A stretch of 19,304 bases of DNA from CAZEIW01 sp964512305 (GTDB lineage Bacteria > Pseudomonadota > Gammaproteobacteria > Burkholderiales > Burkholderiaceae_F). Both the position numbers and the translations under genes were made by a program. Below the pieces are notes generated by a model, which saw nothing but the letters and a program-made list of their open reading frames with translations, searched no databases and was not told where the DNA came from. Positions 14,604-19,304 of the stretch are shown here, piece by piece (the stretch's first letter is position 1; the number at the start of each line of letters is the position of its first letter). The DNA lies in assembly GCA_964512305.1 (NCBI GenBank), contig CAZEIW010000233.1, positions 1 to 19,304 of the forward strand, in the 5' to 3' direction.

Positions 14604-15284
14604 ATGACGATGCACGACATCCCCTGGCTCGACCTCTTCAGCTCGATCGACCGGTTCCTGCTGGCCATGGTCCACCACTACGGCTCGGCGGCGTACGTGG
14701 CGCTGTTCCTGATCGTGTTCTCCGAGACCGGCCTCGTGTTCATGGCCTTCCTGCCCGGAGACTCGCTGCTGTTCATCGCCGGCGCGATCGCCGCCAGCGG
14801 CTCGCTGCAGGCGGGCATCCTGGTCGCGACGATCGCCAGCGGCGCGATGATCGGCAACACGGTCAACTACTGGATCGGTGCCTGGCTCGGGCACAAGATC
14901 TACGACGGCACGATCCGGTGGATCGACAAGGCGGCGCTGCAGCGCACGCACGACTTCTACGAGCGGCACGGCGGCAAGACGATCGTGGCGGCCCGCTTCA
15001 TCCCGGTGGTGCGCTCGTTCGCGCCGCTGGTGGCCGGCGCCTCGCGCATGGACCTGGGCAAGTTCCGGCTGTTCAACATCGTCGGCGCGCTGCTGTGGAG
15101 CGTGCTGCTGGTGGGGGGCGGCTACCTGTTCGGCAACGTGCCGGTGGTGCGCGACCACCTCGGCCTGGTGCTGATCATCGGCTTGTGCGGTGCGCTGGGC
15201 CCGGTCGTACTCGTGAGCCTGTGGCGCGCGCTCGTGTCAGGCCGCCGCGCGGCGCCGGCGGACGCGGGGCGATCGCCCGACTGA
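14604..15284 (+). CDS. DedA-family inner-membrane protein
   Basis: The product (226 aa from the ATG at 14604) is a DedA/VTT-domain membrane protein. The family is needed for membrane homeostasis and envelope integrity; some members flip polyprenyl phosphates or phospholipids. FSETGLVFMAFLPGDSLLFIAGAIAA (about 41-66) holds the conserved E and FLPGD re-entrant motif. ARFIPVVRSFAPLVAGASRMD (about 134-154) holds the second conserved R-x3-R segment. NIVGALLWSVLLVGGGYLFG is the G-x3-W helix. Starts at 14562, 14604 or 14610 are all in frame. I favour 14604 or 14610 because they fit the family's N-terminus and because 14562 lies in a hairpin loop. dedA is divergent from the liv operon and convergent with amiC. 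Confidence 0.93.
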   Translation: MTMHDIPWLDLFSSIDRFLLAMVHHYGSAAYVALFLIVFSETGLVFMAFLPGDSLLFIAGAIAASGSLQAGILVATIASGAMIGNTVNYWIGAWLGHKIYDGTIRWIDKAALQRTHDFYERHGGKTIVAARFIPVVRSFAPLVAGASRMDLGKFRLFNIVGALLWSVLLVGGGYLFGNVPVVRDHLGLVLIIGLCGALGPVVLVSLWRALVSGRRAAPADAGRSPD

Positions 15285-15305
15285 ATCGGCAAGCTGCGCC
15301 ACGGC

Positions 15306-15326
15306 GTCGCCACCTATTGGTGCGAC
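15306..15326 (+). terminator. Terminator-like hairpin after dedA
   Basis: GTCGC and ACC pair with GGT and GCGAC around a TATT loop, with one bulged C, 21 nt after the dedA stop. Only TAAA follows rather than a T-run, so Rho-independent stopping is uncertain. The palindromic repeat begins 8 nt later and may do part of the job. Confidence 0.3.
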
Positions 15327-15334
15327 TAAAGGCC

Positions 15335-15433
15335 TGTCATGGCCGGGCTTGTCCCGGCCATCCACGTCGGCGTGAACCGGAAGCGCTTCGTCGTGCGCCG
15401 ACGTGGATCCCCGGGACGAGCCCGGGGATGACG
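15335..15433. repeat. Palindromic REP-like doublet, copy 3, units back to back
   Basis: The two hairpin unit types of the other copies recur, but in the reverse arrangement. The GGCCGGG unit comes first on the reverse strand (15335-15372). After a 23-nt spacer the CCCCGGG unit follows on the forward strand (15396-15433). The unit heads therefore face inward, and 15361-15372 pairs with 15396-15407 (12 bp). The spacer contains a perfect 10-nt palindrome, GAAGCGCTTC (15380-15389). Its last part plus the next unit (about 15384-15413) matches the arm and unit of copy 1 (6181-6212) nearly base for base. It lies between the convergent dedA and amiC. Confidence 0.9.
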
Positions 15434-15453
15434 CAAGCTATCGCGGGCACCGC

Positions 15454-16893
15454 TCACCCCACCGGATTGCGCATCGGCGGCGGATTCTTCGCGAAATAGT
15501 CGCGGATGCCGAGGAAGATCGCCTGCGCCATCTGGTTCTGATAGCGCTCGTCGCGCAGCCGCGCCTCCTCGTCCGGATTGCTGATGAACGCGGTCTCGAC
15601 CAGGATCGACGGGATATCGGGCGCCTTCAACACGGCGAATGACGCCTGCTCGACGCGGCCGCGGTGAAGCCGGTTCACGTGCTCGAGCTCGTGCAGCACC
15701 GCTCCGCCGAAACGCAGGCTGTCGCTGATCTGCGCGGAGGTCGACAGGTCCAGCAGCACGCGCGCGATCTGCTGGTCGTGCGCCGCGAGATTGACGCCGC
15801 CGATCAGGTCGGCCTGGTTCTCGTGGTTCGCGAGCCAGGCCGCGGCGGTGCTGCTCGCGCCGCGCTCGGACAGCGCGAACACCGACGAGCCGCGGGCATC
15901 GGACTTGATCCAGGCGTCGGCGTGGATCGACACGAAGAGGTCGGCCTGCACGCGCCGCGCCTTGTCGACCCGAACGGCCAGCGGCACGAAGAAGTCGGCG
16001 TCGCGCGTCATCAGAACGCGGAAGTCCTTCTCATCGTGCAGCATCGCGGCGAGGCGGCGGCCGATCGACAGCGTGACCGTTTTCTCGTAGGTGCCGTGCC
16101 GGCCGATCGCGCCGGGGTCTTCGCCTCCGTGGCCCGGATCGACCGCGATCGTGATCAGGCGGCGGCCGGCGGGCGTGGTCACCCGCGGCGCGGACGGGGA
16201 AGGCGCGCCCGCGGGCGCCGTCGCGGGTGTCGGCGTCTCGGCTGGGTGAGAGTCGGCGGGCGCCTGCGGCCGCACGGCGTTCTCGATCTGGCGCTCGAGC
16301 GCCGCGTCGTCGGGCGGCGGCAGTTGGGGCGGTGCCGCTGCTTCGGACCGGCCGGCCGTGTCCGGCGATTCGGCCGGAGCGGCGACCGCACCGTCGGAGG
16401 CCGACTGCAGCAGCGCGAGCAGCGGATCGGTGGGTTGTGCCGGATACAGGTCCAGCACCAGCCGGTACTGGTACGGCCCGACCGGCTCGAGCAGGAACAC
16501 CTGCGGCTTGACGTCGGTCTTGAGCTCGATCACCAGCCGCACGACCTTCGGCCGGTTCTGACCCACCCGCACGCGGGCAATGTACGGATCGTCCTGGTCG
16601 ATGTCGGCGACCTGGTGCGCGAACTTCGGTGTCAGGTCGATGCCCTCGACATCGACCACTAGGCGCAGCGGCGGCGCGTCGCGCAGCAGGAACTGGCTGA
16701 ATTTGAGCGGCGCGTCGTGCTCGATCGTGACCCGGGTGTAGTCCTGCGCGGGCCATATCCGAACGGCCAGCAGCGTCGCGCCGCGGGCGATCGAAGGCAC
16801 CCCGAGAGCGAGCACCAGGGTGCCGGCGGCGCCCTGGATCAGCCGCCGGCGCCGCGGGTCCTGTGCCAACTCGCCTTCAGGCTTTCCAGGCAT
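15454..16893 (-). CDS. amiC: N-acetylmuramoyl-L-alanine amidase AmiC
   Basis: AmiC cleaves the bond between MurNAc and the stem peptide to split daughter cells, in the periplasm. The 479-aa precursor begins with a twin-arginine-like signal (DPRRRRLIQGAAG followed by a hydrophobic stretch to about residue 38), as in E. coli AmiC. An AMIN septum-targeting domain spans about 41-150. A Pro/Ala-rich linker runs to about 240. The zinc amidase (Amidase_3) domain has VDPGHGGEDPGA (His255), the metal ligand E270 (GTYEKTVTL), SIHADA (His324) and the catalytic Glu in ILVETAFISNPDEE. The ATG at 16893 lies inside tsaE, an overlap of 55 nt, so the two are surely co-transcribed. In E. coli the equivalent amiB is followed by mutL; here dedA and the liv genes intervene. 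Confidence 0.95.
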   Translation of the reverse strand: MPGKPEGELAQDPRRRRLIQGAAGTLVLALGVPSIARGATLLAVRIWPAQDYTRVTIEHDAPLKFSQFLLRDAPPLRLVVDVEGIDLTPKFAHQVADIDQDDPYIARVRVGQNRPKVVRLVIELKTDVKPQVFLLEPVGPYQYRLVLDLYPAQPTDPLLALLQSASDGAVAAPAESPDTAGRSEAAAPPQLPPPDDAALERQIENAVRPQAPADSHPAETPTPATAPAGAPSPSAPRVTTPAGRRLITIAVDPGHGGEDPGAIGRHGTYEKTVTLSIGRRLAAMLHDEKDFRVLMTRDADFFVPLAVRVDKARRVQADLFVSIHADAWIKSDARGSSVFALSERGASSTAAAWLANHENQADLIGGVNLAAHDQQIARVLLDLSTSAQISDSLRFGGAVLHELEHVNRLHRGRVEQASFAVLKAPDIPSILVETAFISNPDEEARLRDERYQNQMAQAIFLGIRDYFAKNPPPMRNPVG

Positions 16894-17381
16894 CGTTCGG
16901 CGATCTCCGAATAGGCGCCGAGCAGAGCGATGCGCCCGCCGGCGTCCTCGATCTCGAGCCTTATCTCCAGGTCGGGCGGGGGCAAATACGCGCCCGCCCG
17001 CTCGGGCCACTCAGTCAGACAGACATTGCCGGCGCCGAACAATTCGCGAAAGCCCGCTTCCTCGAATTCGGTCGGATTACGGAATCTATAGAAATCAAAG
17101 TGATAGAAGTTTAATCTCGAAACGACGTAAGGTTCAAGCAGTGTAAAGGTCGGGCTCTTGACCGGGCCGGAGACACCCAGGCGGCGCAGCAACGCGCGCA
17201 CCAGGGTCGTCTTGCCCGCGCCGAGGTCTCCCGACAGCCCGACGTGCAATCCATTTAACGCGAGGGTGTCCCAAAGCGCGGACAGGGCGTCGGCAAGCGC
17301 CTCGCCCAGGTGCATCGTGGCCCCGTCGTCGGGCAGGCGGTATCGGGCGTGTGGCGACGGGCGCAGCGCAGGGTCCGACAC
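16839..17381 (-). CDS. tsaE: tRNA t6A37 biosynthesis ATPase TsaE
   Basis: TsaE is the ATPase that drives the TsaB-TsaD complex in making threonylcarbamoyl-A37 on ANN-reading tRNAs. The 180-aa protein has the P-loop GDLGAGKTT at 51-59, the conserved SPTFTLLEPY (76-85), FYHFDFYR (92-99) and LTEWPERAG (122-130). The start is a GTG (17381) with GGAG nine bases upstream. The ATG at 17315 would cut off LPDDGAT, which aligns with the start of E. coli TsaE, so it is rejected. The C-terminal 20 residues extend past the usual end and overlap amiC. Codons of about residues 78-108 are unusually AT-rich (AGA, TTA, TTT, GAT) against the gene's 70% GC background. Confidence 0.94.
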   Translation of the reverse strand: MSDPALRPSPHARYRLPDDGATMHLGEALADALSALWDTLALNGLHVGLSGDLGAGKTTLVRALLRRLGVSGPVKSPTFTLLEPYVVSRLNFYHFDFYRFRNPTEFEEAGFRELFGAGNVCLTEWPERAGAYLPPPDLEIRLEIEDAGGRIALLGAYSEIAERCLESLKASWHRTRGAGG

Positions 17382-17386
17382 CTAGA

Positions 17387-18568
17387 ATGGCTCCAGAGGA
17401 TTCCGGGAAGCGCGAGCGGGTGGGTGCAGGCAAGCATACCGTCGAGGGGCCCGCGGTCGCGTCACGGGCCGCGCCGCGAACCGCGGCCGATTGGGCCGGC
17501 CTGGTGCAGCGCATCAAGGGCTGGGGTGCGGAGCTCGGCTTCGCGGCGGTGGGCATCGCCGACCTCGAGGTGTCGGACGCCGCGCGGCACCTGGACCAAT
17601 GGCTTTCAGAGGGCCGGCACGGCGAGATGGAGTACCTGCAGCGCGGGGCCGAGCTGCGCGCCGATCCCGCGCGGCTGGTGCCGGGCGCCGTGCGCGTGAT
17701 CGTCGCGCGCATGGACTACCTGCCGCGCGACGGGGGCGGCGACTGGGCGCAGCTCGAGCAACGCCGCATCGCGGATCGAAGCGCCGCCGTCGTTTCGATC
17801 TACGCGCGCGGCCGCGACTATCACAAGGTGCTGCGCCGGCGGCTGCAGCTGCTCGCCGAGCGTATCGAGCTCGTCGCCTCGCCGTGGGCGTTCCGCGCCT
17901 TCACCGACAGTGCGCCACTGCTCGAGGTGGAACTGGCGAGCAAGGCCGGCCTGGGCTGGCGGGGCAAGCACACGCTGCTCCTCACGCGCGAGGCCGGGTC
18001 GATGTTCTTCATCGGCGAGATCATGACCGACCTGCCGCTGCCGGTCGACGCCGCGGTGTCCGACCACTGCGGCACCTGCACGCGCTGCATCGACGTCTGC
18101 CCCACCCAGGCCATCACCGGCCCGTACCAGCTCGACGCGCGGCGCTGCATCTCGTACCTGACGATCGAGCACCGCGGGCCGATCCCGATCGAGCTGCGGC
18201 CGCTGATCGGCAACCGGGTGTACGGCTGCGACGACTGTCAGCTCGTGTGCCCCTGGAACCGCTACGCCCGCCGGTCCGAGTTGCCGGACTTCGACCCCCG
18301 CAATGGCCTGGACAGCGCGACCCTGGTCGAGCTCTTCTCGTGGTCGGAAACCGGCTTCGAGACCCGCCACGCAGGCTCGGCGATCCGGCGCATCGGCTAC
18401 GAGTGCTGGCTGCGCAATCTCGCAGTCGGGCTCGGCAACGCGCCAACGTCGCCCGAGGTGGTTGCTGCGCTGCGGTCGCGCGCTGATCATCCTTCAGCAC
18501 TTGTTAAGGAGCACGTCCAGTGGGCCCTGGGATGCCACAACCATGTTCTCGACGCAGGTTTGGTTTGA
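17387..18568 (+). CDS. queG: Epoxyqueuosine reductase
   Basis: QueG is a cobalamin- and iron-sulfur-dependent enzyme that reduces epoxyqueuosine to queuosine at the wobble base of tRNAs for Asp, Asn, His and Tyr. The 393-aa protein has TDSAPLLEVELASKAGLGWRGKHTLLL (about 173-199), the family's substrate/cobalamin region. A first cluster motif, CGTCTRCIDVCPTQAI, follows with cysteines 228, 231, 234 and 238. The conserved RRCISYLTIEHRG comes next. A second cluster motif, GCDDCQLVCPWN, has cysteines 281, 284 and 288. A C-terminal HEAT-like helical region closes the protein. About 35 residues before the core (LVQRIKGWGAELGFAAVGIAD) are Ala/Arg-rich and probably disordered. The ATG at 17387 lies 5 bp from the tsaE start on the other strand; a GTG at 17351 would overlap tsaE. 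Confidence 0.95.
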   Translation: MAPEDSGKRERVGAGKHTVEGPAVASRAAPRTAADWAGLVQRIKGWGAELGFAAVGIADLEVSDAARHLDQWLSEGRHGEMEYLQRGAELRADPARLVPGAVRVIVARMDYLPRDGGGDWAQLEQRRIADRSAAVVSIYARGRDYHKVLRRRLQLLAERIELVASPWAFRAFTDSAPLLEVELASKAGLGWRGKHTLLLTREAGSMFFIGEIMTDLPLPVDAAVSDHCGTCTRCIDVCPTQAITGPYQLDARRCISYLTIEHRGPIPIELRPLIGNRVYGCDDCQLVCPWNRYARRSELPDFDPRNGLDSATLVELFSWSETGFETRHAGSAIRRIGYECWLRNLAVGLGNAPTSPEVVAALRSRADHPSALVKEHVQWALGCHNHVLDAGLV

Positions 18569-18621
18569 CCTTCATCAAGCCACTCATGAAGCGGGGGAAT
18601 ATAAGAACCACACTTCCGCTA

Positions 18622-19304
18622 ATGGGATACCCCGTGGGCATCGAACTCTTCAACCAGGACGACCATACCTGCATCCTGTTCGTCGATCTCGTGGCCGACA
18701 CCGAGGAAGCCGTCCAGGCCAACCAGGTTCTGATCGTCGATCACGGCCGCGGGATGCTGCTCGACCCGGGCGGCACGATGACCTTCAACGAGCTCTTCGT
18801 CGGGATGAGCCGCTTCTTCCCGCCCAAAGAACTGCAGTACGTGTTCGCATCGCACGCCGATCCGGACATCGTGGCGTCGCTGCCGCGCTGGATCACCGGC
18901 TCGTCGACCCAACTGCTCGTCTCCCGGCTGTGGGCGCGCTTCGTGCCGCACTTCTGCCCCGCCGGCCGGACCGAAGGCCGCGTGATCCCGATACCCGACC
19001 GCGGCGGCTCGGTCTGGCTCGGCGCCAGCAAGCTCGCGCTGCTGCCCGCTCATTTCCTGCACGGCGAGGGCAACTTCCAGGTCTACGACCCGATCAGCAA
19101 GATCCTGTTCTCCGGCGATCTCGGCAGCTCGATGCTGTCGAGCGACCAGATCAAGCGCGGCATCACCAACCTGGAGGCGCACCTCGAGGCGACGCTGCCG
19201 TTCCACCGGCGCTACATGGCGAGCGGGCGCGTCTGCGCCTACTGGGCCGAGATGGTCAAGAACCTCGACATCGAGATGATCGTGCCGCAACACGGCGCGC
19301 CGAT
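18622..19304 (+). CDS. ODP/FprA-like metallo-beta-lactamase-fold protein, 3' end missing
   Basis: The 227 complete visible codons read as an MBL-fold protein of the oxygen-binding di-iron (ODP) or flavodiiron group. Recognisable are LIVDHGRGMLLDPGGT (37-52), SHADPDIVASLP (77-88, ligands H78, D80, D82), AHFLHGEGNFQVYDPISKILFSGDLG (143-168, with H144, H147, D166) and PQHGAP (222-227, H224) at the edge. The HxExDH motif of flavodiiron proteins reads HADPDI, so one expected histidine is isoleucine. ODP domains bind oxygen and often act as sensors in chemotaxis or cyclic-di-GMP signalling. Whether a signalling or flavodoxin domain follows cannot be seen. The start is uncertain: ATG 18622 or, 12 codons upstream in frame, ATG 18586; neither has a clear Shine-Dalgarno. 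It follows queG by 53 nt. Confidence 0.85.
   Translation, partial: MGYPVGIELFNQDDHTCILFVDLVADTEEAVQANQVLIVDHGRGMLLDPGGTMTFNELFVGMSRFFPPKELQYVFASHADPDIVASLPRWITGSSTQLLVSRLWARFVPHFCPAGRTEGRVIPIPDRGGSVWLGASKLALLPAHFLHGEGNFQVYDPISKILFSGDLGSSMLSSDQIKRGITNLEAHLEATLPFHRRYMASGRVCAYWAEMVKNLDIEMIVPQHGAP

Noticed and set aside
6174..15433. The repeated palindromes as a CRISPR array or tRNA genes
   Set aside because: Only three copies, kilobases apart and in different orientations, with no regular spacers; the cloverleaf-like shape lacks a CCA end, T-loop and anticodon features.
15403..15642. Plus-strand ORF beginning MDPRDEPGDD
   Set aside because: Starts inside repeat copy 3 and runs antisense to amiC.
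17249..17315. ATG 17315 as the start of tsaE
   Set aside because: It would remove the conserved LPDDGAT segment; the GTG at 17381 has a Shine-Dalgarno and fits homologues.
18600..18605. TATAAG as a -10 box for the ODP-like gene
   Set aside because: The only good -35 (TTGACC at 18565) is 29 bp away, too far for a sigma-70 promoter.

Overview
This window is a stretch of high-GC (about 70% by eye) bacterial chromosome, almost wholly coding. Gene content, order and motifs suggest a betaproteobacterium, most likely Burkholderiales or a relative. The clues are the run deoxynucleoside kinase-folK-pcnB-HAD-hda-AI-2E permease, divergent purM, the tsaE-amiC-mutL-miaA backbone next to queG, and a fused LivM-LivG transporter protein. 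I cannot name a genus.

Layout. (1) 1-5008, minus strand: a six-gene, tightly packed operon read AI-2E permease > hda > HAD phosphatase > pcnB > folK > deoxynucleoside kinase (cut by the left edge), with ATGA-type overlaps at several junctions. (2) 5123-6154, plus: purM, divergent from that operon. (3) 6174-6313: a long palindromic repeat element between the convergent purM and miaA. (4) 6307-10481, minus: mutL > Bcr/CflA-type MFS exporter > miaA, with a cluster of competing hairpins before the MFS gene. (5) 10519-10652: a second copy of the repeat, inverted relative to the first. (6) 10663-14373, minus: a branched-chain amino-acid type ABC transporter (short upstream ORF > livH > fused livM-livG > livF) without its binding protein. 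(7) 14604-15284, plus: a DedA membrane protein, preceded by a structured leader. (8) 15335-15433: a third, rearranged repeat. (9) 15454-17381, minus: tsaE > amiC. (10) 17387-18568, plus: queG, divergent from tsaE with starts only 5 bp apart. (11) 18622 to the right edge, plus: an ODP/FprA-like metallo-beta-lactamase-fold protein, incomplete.

How the genes relate. queG, tsaE and miaA act in three different tRNA modifications (queuosine, t6A, i6A). They sit with the cell-wall amidase amiC and the mismatch-repair gene mutL in an arrangement recalling the E. coli amiB superoperon. Here that backbone is interrupted twice, by the MFS gene between mutL and miaA and by the liv-dedA block between amiC and mutL. 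The first operon combines DNA-replication control (Hda), RNA polyadenylation (PcnB), folate synthesis (FolK) and nucleoside salvage.

The most distinctive non-coding signal is the family of three palindromic doublets. They share about 38-nt hairpin units and a conserved spacer. Two of them are closed by long inverted arms that are complementary within each copy but largely differ between copies. Two of the doublets bracket the liv-dedA block. No intergenic stretch exceeds 300 bases, and I saw no rRNA, tRNA, CRISPR array, transposase or prophage gene.
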